Assembly (NCBI GenBank): GCA_016869915.1
Contig: VGDA01000033.1
Location: 1-15,278 of the forward strand
Length of the DNA: 15,278 bases
Direction: 5' to 3'
Source of the DNA: Alphaproteobacteria bacterium
GTDB lineage: Bacteria; Pseudomonadota; Alphaproteobacteria; CACIAM-22H2
The notes beneath the pieces are model-generated. The model had not been told where the DNA came from and did no database searches. It saw nothing but the letters and a program-made list of their open reading frames with translations. Made by a program: the position numbers and the translations under genes. Below, piece after piece: positions 1 to 7,361 of this stretch. Position 1 is the stretch's first letter. Each line of letters opens with the position of its first letter.

Positions 1-49
1 CATGCGGCTCGGCTGTGCCGTTCGGCAGGGTCTGTTTCATCGGTCTCAT
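1..49 (-). CDS. Possible N-terminus of a gene in the left IS-like element (partial)
   Basis: On the minus strand a GGGACGAGG purine-rich stretch lies next to ATG at 49-47. A second in-frame ATG is at 40-38, about 9 nt from GAGG. The 16 codons available read MRPMKQTLPNGTAEPH before the window ends. If the left edge is an IS, this would be the start of its transposase, but 16 residues are too few to identify a family and I do not recognise them. The start choice between codons 1 and 4 is open; codon 4 has the better ribosome-site spacing. Confidence 0.25.
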   Translation of the reverse strand, partial: MRPMKQTLPNGTAEPH

Positions 50-135
50 CCTCGTCCCTTTCGCGGTGACGATGAGCCGAAAACCCTCCGGTACGCAAAC
101 TACTCAAATTGTCCTTCAGGCGCTGACGGGGAACA
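1..135 (-). mobile_element. Probable insertion-sequence end, truncated by the window edge (family uncertain)
   Basis: The first ~135 bases are lower in GC and unlike the coding sequence that follows. Homology to the DapA family starts abruptly at about 136. Read on the minus strand from 135, the sequence begins TGTTCCCCGTCAGCGCC and continues through a non-coding leader to a possible start codon at 49. TG at the tip plus a leader and an inward gene is the usual plan of an IS left end. The tip and the TTTGAGTAGTTTGCG segment recall IS21-type ends, but this is from memory. The other end, any target-site duplication and nearly all of the element lie outside the window. It could instead be some other rearrangement breakpoint. 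Confidence 0.45.
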
Positions 136-691
136 CAACAACCCGTTCACGACCAATGTCGACATGTCGGCCAAGCTGGTGGCCCGCATGACCAGGGACC
201 TGGAAAACGTCCGCTACATCAAGGAAGCGAGCATGGATGTCGGCCGCGTCTTCGACATCTGCGAATTGACCGGCGGCAAGATGAACGTCTTCGCGGGCGA
301 ACGCGTGGTGGAGAGCTTCAAGCTCGGCGCGGTCGGCTATGTCGATCCGAACGGCAATTTCTGCCCGCGCGCGTCGACCGGCATGTGGCCGCTGCTGGAG
401 GCGGGTCGCATCGCCGAGGCGACGAAGATCCAGCATCTGATCGACGAGATCTGGGGGATCATCAAGCAGGGCCACCCGCTCTACGGCCACCAGTGCTATT
501 CCAAGGCCCTGGCGGCCGCCTGCGGCTACCCGGTCGGCGACGTGCGGCCGCCGATCACGACCTTCAAGTCGCTCGGCAATGAAGGCACGGCGCGGGTCGC
601 GAAGCTGCGCAAGATCCTCGCCAAGCTCGATCTGATCATGGACCGCATCGCCGCCGAGACCGCAGCGCCCAAGGCCGCGCGCGGCGGCTGA
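136..691 (+). pseudogene. DapA/N-acetylneuraminate lyase-family protein, 5' part missing
   Basis: The reading frame encodes the C-terminal ~184 residues of a dihydrodipicolinate synthase-family TIM-barrel enzyme (usual length ~290-310). It starts at the NNP motif after strand 5, includes the Schiff-base lysine in the YIKEAS motif (codon 221-223), and continues through the AGE, GAVGYV and C-terminal helical segments to TGA at 689-691. The barrel's first half is gone. The tyrosine expected before NNP reads as His because the foreign sequence joins there. The frame stays open to an ATG at position 2, but those residues match nothing in the family, so a functional fusion is unlikely. Such enzymes cleave or form 2-oxo acids. 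The substrate is unknown, and the gene probably once belonged to the downstream catabolic cluster. Confidence 0.8.
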
Positions 692-752
692 AGCCGCGCG
701 CGGATGCGGCGCCGGCACGTTTCGCGATGGCGCGGCGGCCGTCGCGTGCCAC

Positions 753-771
753 GATGCGGAACGCGCATGCG
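753..771 (+). repeat. 19-bp near-repeat, copy 1 (contains CGCATGCG palindrome)
   Basis: GATGCGGAACGCGCATGCG here matches 18 of 19 bases at 2179-2197, near the start of the HpxW-like gene. Both copies would encode MRNAHA in one frame. It may be a shared regulator site, a remnant of a duplicated gene start, or chance in CG-rich DNA. Confidence 0.35.
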
Positions 772-778
772 GTACATA

Positions 779-793
779 TTCGCGTCGCGCGAA
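779..793. promoter_or_regulatory. Candidate operator: 6-bp inverted repeat with 3-nt spacer
   Basis: TTCGCG-TCG-CGCGAA is a perfect dyad about 22 bp upstream of the candidate -35 element of the operon promoter. Its position suits a regulator site for the catabolic operon, but no regulator gene is in the window and short CG-rich dyads occur by chance. Confidence 0.3.
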
Positions 794-814
794 CGCGGCG
801 GCGGCGATGGCGCG

Positions 815-844
815 TTGACCGTCGCGTGCGCGAGCCTCTAACGT
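815..844 (+). promoter_or_regulatory. Candidate sigma-70-type promoter for the 14-gene operon
   Basis: TTGACC (815-820) is followed after 18 bp by TAACGT (839-844), ending about 33 bp before the first gene's ATG at 878. The -35 box is good and the -10 box weak, as is common in GC-rich Alphaproteobacteria. The gap of 186 bp between the dapA remnant and the first gene otherwise holds nothing convincing. Confidence 0.4.
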
Positions 845-877
845 CTAGTTCTCTTGATTCGGGGGCACCGGGACGGG

Positions 878-1354
878 ATGGCGGACGACACACCACGGGT
901 GAACTGGCTGAAGGGCGGGCTGCATGCCGGCCTCGCGACGTCCGATCTCGATGCATCGCTCGGTTTCTATTGCGGGCTCTTCGGCTATCGCGTGACGTTC
1001 CGCGACGACGATCTCAAGGACATGGTGGCGCGGCTCACCCGCTCGCCCGGGCTGGCGGTGCGGCTCGCGCAGATGAAGCGGCCGGGCGAGGCGGCCGTCG
1101 AACTGCTCGAGTTCACGCCCGCGACGCTGCAGGCGGGCGCGAAGCCGCCGGCCTGCGGCGACGGACCGCCGCCGATGGGCCATCTCGCCTTCGCGGTCTC
1201 CGACATCGACGTCGCGCTCGCCGATCTGCGCGCCGCCGGCGCCGAGCCGATCGGCGACATCGTGATGTTCCCCGAAGGGCGATGCGTCTATTGCCGCGAG
1301 CCCGGCGGCACGGTCTTCGAGCTCGAGGAAATCGGCTCCGGTCCGCAGCCATGA
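878..1354 (+). CDS. VOC (glyoxalase/bleomycin resistance/dioxygenase) superfamily protein
   Basis: This 158-residue protein has the two babab modules of the vicinal-oxygen-chelate fold. Module 1 has H16 in GLHAGLATSD and an acidic strand VELLEF (E75). Module 2 has H102 in MGHLAFAVSD and E148 in GTVFELEE. That gives the His-Glu-His-Glu metal set of glyoxalase I and methylmalonyl-CoA epimerase-like enzymes, so a metal-dependent isomerase or lyase is plausible. The ATG at 878 is chosen because the family match begins just after it and GGGACGGG precedes it; TTG at 854 is less likely. It is the first gene of the operon, and its stop overlaps the SDR start by 4 nt. The substrate cannot be told; it could be an epimerase or glyoxalase for a pathway intermediate. 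Confidence 0.85.
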   Translation: MADDTPRVNWLKGGLHAGLATSDLDASLGFYCGLFGYRVTFRDDDLKDMVARLTRSPGLAVRLAQMKRPGEAAVELLEFTPATLQAGAKPPACGDGPPPMGHLAFAVSDIDVALADLRAAGAEPIGDIVMFPEGRCVYCREPGGTVFELEEIGSGPQP

Positions 1355-2112
1355 GCGCGCCGATCGCCGTCGTGCTGGGCGCGGGCGGCGCCATCGGCAC
1401 CGCATGCTGCCGTGCCTTCGCCGACGCGGGCTGGCGCGTGGCCGCGGGCGACATCCGCCTCGCCGAGGCGCGGCGCGCGATCGACGGGCTGGCGCATGCG
1501 CCGGTCGCCGCGGATGTCGACGTCACCGATCCCGGCGCGCTGGCCGACTGGGCGCGCGCGATCGCGGCGCTCGGACGGATCGCGGCGCTGGTCTTCGCGC
1601 CCGGCGTGGTGATGACCTCGGCGATCGAGCGCACCGACTGGGCGCGCTATCGCCGGCTGATGGCGGTGAATCTCGACGGCGCCTTCCACGCCGCCGCCGC
1701 CTTCGTGCCGGTGATGCGCGACCAGGAACCCGCCGCGTCGATCGTGCTGCTGTCCTCGACCGCCGGCCGGCGCGGCGAGGCCGGCGCGTCGCAATACTGC
1801 GCCTCGAAATTTGCGATCATCGGGCTGGGCGAAAGCCTGGCAGCCGAGCTGGTGCCGGCGCGCATCCGGGTCAACATGATCTGCCCCGGCAATGTCGACA
1901 CGCCGATGCTGCGCCAGGTCGCCGACGAGATCGCCGCCTATCGCGGTCTCGACCCCGCCGCGGTTTGGGACGGGATGATCCGCAGCGGCGCGGCGATCCG
2001 GCTGGTCCAGCCGGCGGAGGTCGCTGCGGCCTGCGTATGGCTGTGCGACGCCAGGCTCTCGGCGACGACCGGCGCGACGCTGACGGTCGACGCCGGCGCG
2101 ATGCTGTCATGA
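1351..2112 (+). CDS. Short-chain dehydrogenase/reductase (SDR) family oxidoreductase
   Basis: The 253-residue protein is a classical SDR. It has a nucleotide-binding motif GAGGAIG at residues 10-16, an acidic residue D34 at the end of strand 2 (favouring NAD(H) over NADP(H)), DVTD at 57-60, N107, catalytic S136, and Y149-x3-K153 in the motif YCASK. PGNVDTP follows, and the C-terminal TGATLTVDAG is typical. Two deviations are visible: the middle glycine of the Gx3GxG motif is Ala14, and the usual NAG turn reads APG (83-85). The start ATG overlaps the VOC stop as ATGA, and 25 bp separate it from the next gene. It probably oxidises a hydroxy group or reduces a keto group of a pathway intermediate; the substrate is unknown. 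Confidence 0.9.
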   Translation: MSAPIAVVLGAGGAIGTACCRAFADAGWRVAAGDIRLAEARRAIDGLAHAPVAADVDVTDPGALADWARAIAALGRIAALVFAPGVVMTSAIERTDWARYRRLMAVNLDGAFHAAAAFVPVMRDQEPAASIVLLSSTAGRRGEAGASQYCASKFAIIGLGESLAAELVPARIRVNMICPGNVDTPMLRQVADEIAAYRGLDPAAVWDGMIRSGAAIRLVQPAEVAAACVWLCDARLSATTGATLTVDAGAMLS

Positions 2113-2137
2113 CGGCGCGGCCGGAGCGCGGCGGGCG

Positions 2138-3895
2138 ATGAGCGCCGGCGAATCCATCGATACCGACGCCGCGGGCGGGATGCGCAACGCGCATGCGCCC
2201 ACCCCGTCGGTCTATCCGCCGCCGGAGTCGATGCGCCCGACGCTGGTCGGGCGGGACTACATGGTGTCGGCCGGCCATCCGCTGGTCGCGCAGATCATGT
2301 GCGCCGTTCTCGAATCCGGCGGCACGGCCATCGACGCGGGCGTCGCCGGCGGCATCGCCTCGAACGTCGTCCAGGTCGACATGTGCAATCTCGGCGGCAT
2401 CGCGCCGATCGTGCTGCGGCGCGCGGGCGATCCGACGGTGTGGTCGATCTCGGGCGTCGGGACCTGGGGCCGCGAGGTCACGCTGGAACGCTTCCGCGCG
2501 CGCTACGGCGACGACATCCCGCTCGGCTCCGGCGCCTGCGTCGTGCCGGCGGCGCTCGATGCCTGGGTGACCGCTCTCGCGCGCTTCGGCACGCGGTCCT
2601 TCGGCGAGCTGGCCGCGCCGGCGATCGGCTACGCGGCCGAAGGCCTGCCGCTCGACCCACGCACCGCCACCGCGCTCGGCATCATGGGCCGCAGCTTCTC
2701 GGCCTGGGACTCGTCGCGGGCCATCTATTGGTGGCGGGGGCGGGCGCCGCGCGCCGGCGAGGTGCTGCGCCAGCCCGATCTTGCGCGCACGCTCGAAGAC
2801 CTCGCCGCCGCCGAGCGCGGCGCCGCATCGCGCGAGGACGGGCTCGCCCAGGTCCGCGCGGCCTTCTACGAAGGCGACCATGCCGAACGCCTGGTGGCGT
2901 TCAACCGCAGCACCGGCGGCTGGCTGGCGCGCGCCGATCTCGCCGAGTTCCGGTGCGAGGTCGCGCCGGCGCCGCGCGTCTCCTTCCGCGGCTGGGACGT
3001 CCATGCGACGGGGCTGTGGACGCAGGGGCCGGTGATGCTGCAGGCGCTCGGCATCCTCGAGGGCGTCGGCATCGAGGCGATGGGCGCGGGTTCGGCCGAC
3101 GCGCTGCACTGGATGATCGAGGCGCTGAAGCTGGGGTTTCTCGATCGCGAGCGTTTCGGCTGCGATCCGCGCTTCGCGCCGGTGCCGGTCGAGGCGCTGC
3201 TCGATCCCGCCTATCTCGCGCGGCTGCGCGGGCTGGTGCGTCCCGACCAGGCGTTGCTGTCGGTCCCCGGCGAGCTGCGGCCCGCGCGGCCGCGCTTCGA
3301 CACCACCTATGTCTGCGCGATCGACCGCGCGGGCAACGCCTTCAGCGCGATGCCCAGCGACACGCTCGACGGATCGCCGATCGTTCCCGGGCTCGGCTAC
3401 GCGGCGTCGTGCCGCGGCGTGCAGAGCCGCCTCGATCCCGCGCATGTCAACGTCCTGGCGCCGGGAAAGCGTCCCCGCATCACGCCGGCGCCCGCGCTGG
3501 CGGTGCGGCCGGGCGGCGACGAGGCGGTCGTCTTCGGCTGTCCCGGCGGCGACGTGATCGTGCAGTCGATGGCCCAGGCCTTCGTCAATCTGGTCGCCCA
3601 CCGCATGCTGCCGCAGCAGGCGGTCGAGGCGCCGCGCGCGTGCACCTTCTCCTTTCCGGGCTCCTTCTTTCCCAATCCGGAATTCCCCGGCCGCGTCGAC
3701 ATCGAGGCGCGCGTGCCCGCCGCCGTGCAGGACGAACTGGCGCGGCGCGGCCACAGGCTCTCGGCGTGGCCCGACTACGAATTCGACGCCGGCGCGGTGT
3801 CGCTCGCGGGGCGCATCGACCTCGGCGGCGAGGACGGGCCGGTCCTCGCCGGCGCGGCCGATCCGCGCCGCACCGCCTACGCAGCCGGCAGATAG
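2138..3895 (+). CDS. Gamma-glutamyltransferase-family Ntn hydrolase, possibly oxamate amidohydrolase (HpxW-like)
   Basis: This 585-residue protein belongs to the self-processing GGT family. The likely autocleavage site is before T389 in RFDTTYVCAIDRAGNAFS, which would give ~388- and ~197-residue chains with T389 as nucleophile. Downstream are SRLDPAHVNVLAPGKRP-type sequence (430-446) and the GCPGGD loop (467-472). There is no signal peptide, unlike typical periplasmic GGTs, so it should act in the cytoplasm. Klebsiella HpxW, a GGT relative that hydrolyses oxamate to oxalate and ammonia, is encoded with HpxX, HpxY and HpxZ. Homologues of those three lie at the end of this operon, which is why I favour a HpxW-like amidohydrolase over glutathione breakdown. 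An alternative start is Met15 (2180), which would discard a non-conserved leader. The TAG stop is 8 nt from the next gene. Confidence 0.8.
   Translation: MSAGESIDTDAAGGMRNAHAPTPSVYPPPESMRPTLVGRDYMVSAGHPLVAQIMCAVLESGGTAIDAGVAGGIASNVVQVDMCNLGGIAPIVLRRAGDPTVWSISGVGTWGREVTLERFRARYGDDIPLGSGACVVPAALDAWVTALARFGTRSFGELAAPAIGYAAEGLPLDPRTATALGIMGRSFSAWDSSRAIYWWRGRAPRAGEVLRQPDLARTLEDLAAAERGAASREDGLAQVRAAFYEGDHAERLVAFNRSTGGWLARADLAEFRCEVAPAPRVSFRGWDVHATGLWTQGPVMLQALGILEGVGIEAMGAGSADALHWMIEALKLGFLDRERFGCDPRFAPVPVEALLDPAYLARLRGLVRPDQALLSVPGELRPARPRFDTTYVCAIDRAGNAFSAMPSDTLDGSPIVPGLGYAASCRGVQSRLDPAHVNVLAPGKRPRITPAPALAVRPGGDEAVVFGCPGGDVIVQSMAQAFVNLVAHRMLPQQAVEAPRACTFSFPGSFFPNPEFPGRVDIEARVPAAVQDELARRGHRLSAWPDYEFDAGAVSLAGRIDLGGEDGPVLAGAADPRRTAYAAGR
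2179..2197 (+). repeat. 19-bp near-repeat, copy 2 (inside the HpxW-like N-terminus)
   Basis: GATGCGCAACGCGCATGCG differs by one base from 753-771 upstream of the operon. Here it spans codons around Met15 of the HpxW-like protein. Confidence 0.35.
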
Positions 3896-3903
3896 GAATC
3901 GTC

Positions 3904-4782
3904 ATGAGCGAAGCGAAGACGGCGAAGATCGATCCCTGGGGCGTCTCCAGCGAGACGGGCGTGCTGACCGACGTCCTGCTCTGCAGGCCGGACCATTATC
4001 GCTGGAACCCGGTCAACCGCGCCTCGCGCGAGACGCTGATGCAGGGGCTCGAACTCGACCTCGCCGCGCTCAAGCGCCAGCATCGCGAGTTCGAGGCCGC
4101 GCTCGACGAGGCCGGCGTGCGCCGCCACTACCTCGCCGGCGAGTCCCATCTGCCCTATCAGGTGTACACGCGCGATTCGAGCCAGATGACGCCATGGGGC
4201 GTCGTGCATGTCATGCTGCAGGCCGAGACGCGGCGCGGCGAATGGGCTTCGATCATCAGGTTCTACGAGGCCGCGGGGATCCCGGTCTGGAACTGGTGCA
4301 CGCGCGGCAGGCTCGAGGGCGGCGACATCCATCTGGTGCGGCCGGGCGTGCTGCTGATCGGCTATTCGGGCGCGCGCAGCGATCTCGACGGCGCGCGGCA
4401 GTTCGCGTCCTGGTTCGAGGAGAAGGGCTGGCAGGCGAAGCTGGTGCGCTTCTCCGAGCATTTCCTGCATCTCGACACGCTGTTCTGCATGGTTTCCGAC
4501 CGGCTCGCCGCGGCATGTCTCGACGTGCTCGAGGACGACGTCGTCGCGTGGCTGCGCGGCCTGGGGCTCGAGCTCGTGCCGGTCAGCTACAAGGACGCGT
4601 CGCGCGCGGGATGCAACGTGCTGGCGCTCGGCGACGACCGCGTGATCTCGCCGCGCGAGAACGCCGATCTCAACGCGCGGCTGCGCGCGCAGGGCATCCG
4701 CGTCTACGACCCGGAATACGGCCTGTTCACCCGCGGCGGCGGCAGCGTCCGCTGCACGTCCATGGCGCTGGCGCGCCGCTGA
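3904..4782 (+). CDS. Pentein-fold amidinohydrolase (dimethylarginine dimethylaminohydrolase / arginine deiminase superfamily)
   Basis: The 292-residue protein shows the guanidine-modifying superfamily motifs in order: YTRDSSQMTPWG with D91, EGGD at 138-141, HLD with H189 and D191, GCNVLAL at 236-242, and C-terminal GGGSVRCTSMAL with catalytic C284. The family attacks the amidino carbon through a cysteine thiouronium intermediate, either hydrolysing it (giving a ureido group plus ammonia or an amine) or transferring it. Length fits DDAH-like hydrolases (~250-300) better than arginine deiminase (~400) or glycine amidinotransferase. AGGAA at 3894-3898 lies 5 nt before ATG. Within a catabolic ABC operon it probably hydrolyses an imported or derived guanidino compound. 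The exact substrate (methylarginine, another guanidino acid, or a ureido compound as in citrullinases) is not determined by the motifs. Confidence 0.85.
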   Translation: MSEAKTAKIDPWGVSSETGVLTDVLLCRPDHYRWNPVNRASRETLMQGLELDLAALKRQHREFEAALDEAGVRRHYLAGESHLPYQVYTRDSSQMTPWGVVHVMLQAETRRGEWASIIRFYEAAGIPVWNWCTRGRLEGGDIHLVRPGVLLIGYSGARSDLDGARQFASWFEEKGWQAKLVRFSEHFLHLDTLFCMVSDRLAAACLDVLEDDVVAWLRGLGLELVPVSYKDASRAGCNVLALGDDRVISPRENADLNARLRAQGIRVYDPEYGLFTRGGGSVRCTSMALARR

Positions 4783-4810
4783 AGATTCCAACCCCCGAGA
4801 ACCGAAGAAC

Positions 4811-4816
4811 GGAGGT
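4811..4816 (+). promoter_or_regulatory. Strong ribosome-binding site of the binding-protein gene
   Basis: GGAGGT lies 4 nt before the ATG at 4821 and fixes that start. It is the clearest Shine-Dalgarno site in the operon, fitting the high demand for a periplasmic binding protein relative to its transporter subunits. Confidence 0.75.
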
Positions 4817-4820
4817 ACAG

Positions 4821-6377
4821 ATGACTTCTATCCATGCACGTCGCGACATCCTCAAGGCCGGCGGCGTCGCGCTCGCCGCCGCCGGATTGCCGCTGGCCAT
4901 CGGCGGCCCCGCGCAGGCGCAGGCCGCCGGCGGCACGCTGCGCATCGGCGTCCAGGAGAACTTCGCCAGCCTCGATCCCTACAAGCGGATCGGACGTCTG
5001 GACTACAACGGCGTGATCAACGTCTTCGACACGCTGGTCACCTACGGCAAGGACTACGTGCCGCAGCCGATGCTGGCCGAGAGCTGGACGCTGGTGAACC
5101 CGACCACCTGGCGCTTCTCGCTGCGCAAGGACGTCGTGTTCCACGACGATACGCCCTTCGATGCGGCGGCCGCCAAGTACTCGGTCGACAAGGCGCGCGC
5201 CGGCCAGTTCGGCTCGCAGTTCCGCGCGATCTCCGAGGTGATCGTCGTCGACGCGTCGACGATCGAGGTGCGCTGCAGCGCGCCGTTCCCGACCATCCTC
5301 GTCCAGCTGGCGCAGCAATACGCCTCGATGGTCTCGCCCAAGGCCTACGAGGCGGCGGGCGACAATTTCGGTCGCCAGCCGGTCGGCAGCGGTCCGTTCA
5401 AGCTGCAATCCTTCGAGCCCAACCGCCAGCTGGTGCTGACGCGCAACGACAAGTACTGGCGCAAAGACGCGCAGGGCCGCGCGATGCCCTATCTGGCGGG
5501 CCTGACCTGGCGCGTGATGCCGGACGGCGAGACGGCGTCGCTGGCGCTGCAGAACAACGAGATCGACTTCCTCTACGCCGTGCCGCTGGCCTTCGCCGGC
5601 GTGCTCGCGCGCAACGCCAATCTGGTGGTCGACGAGGCACCCACGGTCGGCTGGGAATACATCATGTTCAACTGCTCGACGGCGCCGTTCGACAACCGGC
5701 ATCTGCGCCGCGCGCTGCAGCTGGCAGTCGACCGGCAGGCGATCGTCGAGACGGTCTCGTTCGGGCGCGCGCGGCCGGCCTTCGGGCCGATCACGCCGGG
5801 ATCCTGGGCCTACGACAAGTCGATCGAGACCGGCGGCCTCTACGGCGCGCGCGCGGCCAAGGACGCCGCGCGGCGGGAACTGGCGGCGGCCGGCGTGCCG
5901 AACGGCTTCGAGTTCACGCTCGTGCATCCGTCCTCGTCGACCTTCAACGCCATGGCCCAGGCGCTGCAGGCGCAGCTCGGCGAGATCGGCGTCAAGGTCA
6001 ACCTGCAGGGCAAGCAGATCGGCGCCGTGCTGGACGACCTGTTCGGCAGCAAGTTCCAGGCGCTGATGATCGACTGGGGCGGTCGCATCGACGAGGCGCT
6101 GGTCTTCCCGGCCTTCTTCGGCACCGGCGGCGGCAACAATTTCGGCAAGTACTCCAACCCGGAGGTCGATCGCCTGGTCGCGGCCGCCGGCGAGGCGCCG
6201 GACATCGCCGCGCGCAGCCGCCTCTACCAGCAGGCGCAGAAGCTGATCACCGAGGATTCCGCGCATGTCTGGCTGACCGTGCCGTCGGAGATCAAGGCCT
6301 ACGCGCGCCGGGTGCGCGGCTTCGTGAATTTCGGCGACTGGAGGCTGCGCGCCGAGACGATCACGCTCGGTTCCTGA
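4821..6377 (+). CDS. ABC transporter substrate-binding protein, peptide/nickel/opine type (SBP_bac_5), Tat-exported
   Basis: A 518-residue periplasmic solute receptor of the DppA/OppA family. The signal peptide has a twin-arginine motif (HARRDILKAG, residues 5-14), a hydrophobic stretch, and likely cleavage after AQAQA (residue 35). There is no lipobox cysteine, so it should be free in the periplasm. Family landmarks include GGTLRIGV at the mature start, LAESWTLVNPTTWRFSLRKDVVFHDDTPFDA (in parts, ~75-105), VGSGPFKLQSFEPN, YIMFNCSTAPFDNRHLRRAL, and a C-terminal domain ending near ITLGS. It would capture the imported substrate and deliver it to the two permeases that follow 21 bp downstream. 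Family-5 proteins bind peptides, opines, nickel chelates and many small amides, so the ligand is open. Confidence 0.92.
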   Translation: MTSIHARRDILKAGGVALAAAGLPLAIGGPAQAQAAGGTLRIGVQENFASLDPYKRIGRLDYNGVINVFDTLVTYGKDYVPQPMLAESWTLVNPTTWRFSLRKDVVFHDDTPFDAAAAKYSVDKARAGQFGSQFRAISEVIVVDASTIEVRCSAPFPTILVQLAQQYASMVSPKAYEAAGDNFGRQPVGSGPFKLQSFEPNRQLVLTRNDKYWRKDAQGRAMPYLAGLTWRVMPDGETASLALQNNEIDFLYAVPLAFAGVLARNANLVVDEAPTVGWEYIMFNCSTAPFDNRHLRRALQLAVDRQAIVETVSFGRARPAFGPITPGSWAYDKSIETGGLYGARAAKDAARRELAAAGVPNGFEFTLVHPSSSTFNAMAQALQAQLGEIGVKVNLQGKQIGAVLDDLFGSKFQALMIDWGGRIDEALVFPAFFGTGGGNNFGKYSNPEVDRLVAAAGEAPDIAARSRLYQQAQKLITEDSAHVWLTVPSEIKAYARRVRGFVNFGDWRLRAETITLGS

Positions 6378-6398
6378 ACCCGGGTCTGGATCGCCGCG

Positions 6399-7361
6399 AT
6401 GTCGGGATTGCTCAAGCGGGCCGTCGACCTGGTCGTCGTCATGCTGTGCGTGGCGACGATGGTCTTCGTCCTGCTGCGGGCGATCCCCGGCGATCCGGTC
6501 CTCATCATGGGCGGGCTCGACAACATCGACGCCGCCGCGGTCGAGCGCGCGCGGACCGAGATGGGGCTCGATCGTTCCCTGCCGGAGCAATACGCGATCT
6601 GGGTCGGCGCGCTGTTGCGCGGCGACCTGGGCGCGAGCCTGCGATCCGGCAGCCGGGTCGGGACGCTGATCGCCGAGGCCCTGCCGATAACGCTGCAGCT
6701 CGGCGGGATGGCGCTGCTGATCGGCCTCGCGATCAGCGTTCCGGCGGGCATCGCGGCGGCGCGCCGGGCCGGCACGGCGCGCGACGCCGGGATCACCGCG
6801 CTGGCGATCGTCGGCATCTCGACGCCGCCCTTCGTGATCGCGATGGCGCTGATCTATCTCTTCGCCGTCGTCCTGCAGGCGCTGCCGACCAGCGGCTACG
6901 TGCCCTTCGCCGAGGACCCGGTCGCCAATCTGCGCCACATGATCCTGCCGGCGCTGACGCTGGGGCTGGTGGCCGCGGGCGTGCTGGTGCGCATGATGCG
7001 CCGCTGCGTGCTCGACGAACTCGGCGAGGACTATGTCCGGCTCGCGCGCTCCAAGGGCATCCCGGAATCGCAGGTCACGTACCGCCATGCGGCGCGCAAC
7101 GCGATGATCCCGTTCGTGACCATCGTCGGCATCGAGGCCGGGATCCTGCTGTCGGGCGCGGTCATCACCGAGACGCTGTTCGCGGTGCCGGGCCTCGGGC
7201 GGCTGATGGTCGACAACATCAACCAGCGCGACTATCCGGTGGTGCAGGGCGCGGTGCTGGTGACCGCGATCATCTATGTCCTGATCAATTCCGGCGTCGA
7301 CGCGCTCTACGCGATCCTCGATCCGCGCGTCGGCGCGCGGGCGCGGAGCCGCGGGGAATGA
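6399..7361 (+). CDS. ABC transporter permease, DppB/OppB type
   Basis: This 320-residue inner-membrane protein has an N-terminal transmembrane helix (~8-27) followed by a long periplasmic segment with the GDLGAS motif (75-80). Five more helices lie between about 93 and 305. The cytoplasmic EAA coupling loop is at ~211-233, with ARSKGIPESQVTYRHA. This is the first of the two membrane subunits that form the translocation path. Its ATG follows the binding-protein gene by 21 bp with only a weak ribosome site, and its TGA overlaps the next start as ATGA, so translation of the two permeases is coupled. Confidence 0.93.
   Translation: MSGLLKRAVDLVVVMLCVATMVFVLLRAIPGDPVLIMGGLDNIDAAAVERARTEMGLDRSLPEQYAIWVGALLRGDLGASLRSGSRVGTLIAEALPITLQLGGMALLIGLAISVPAGIAAARRAGTARDAGITALAIVGISTPPFVIAMALIYLFAVVLQALPTSGYVPFAEDPVANLRHMILPALTLGLVAAGVLVRMMRRCVLDELGEDYVRLARSKGIPESQVTYRHAARNAMIPFVTIVGIEAGILLSGAVITETLFAVPGLGRLMVDNINQRDYPVVQGAVLVTAIIYVLINSGVDALYAILDPRVGARARSRGE

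Noticed and set aside
2..135. Treating the frame from the ATG at position 2 as the true start of the DapA-family gene
   Set aside because: The first ~45 residues match nothing in the family, the first half of the barrel is missing, and base composition changes at ~135. The open frame is most simply accidental.
727..1350. Extended SDR start at 727 giving a 461-residue protein
   Set aside because: The added 208 residues are Arg-rich and overlap the VOC gene in another frame. The SDR nucleotide-binding motif begins 10 residues after the ATG at 1351, as expected.
1871..3754. Long open frame on the minus strand (627 codons) across the SDR and HpxW-like genes
   Set aside because: Its translation is low-complexity and rich in Arg, Ala, Gly and His, with no family motif. 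It mirrors the G/C-rich third positions of the sense genes, which have clear catalytic motifs.
4704..7088. Very long minus-strand open frame (794 codons) opposite the binding protein and first permease
   Set aside because: It is an antisense shadow of well-supported genes. It has His/Arg/Asp-rich composition and no recognisable domain.
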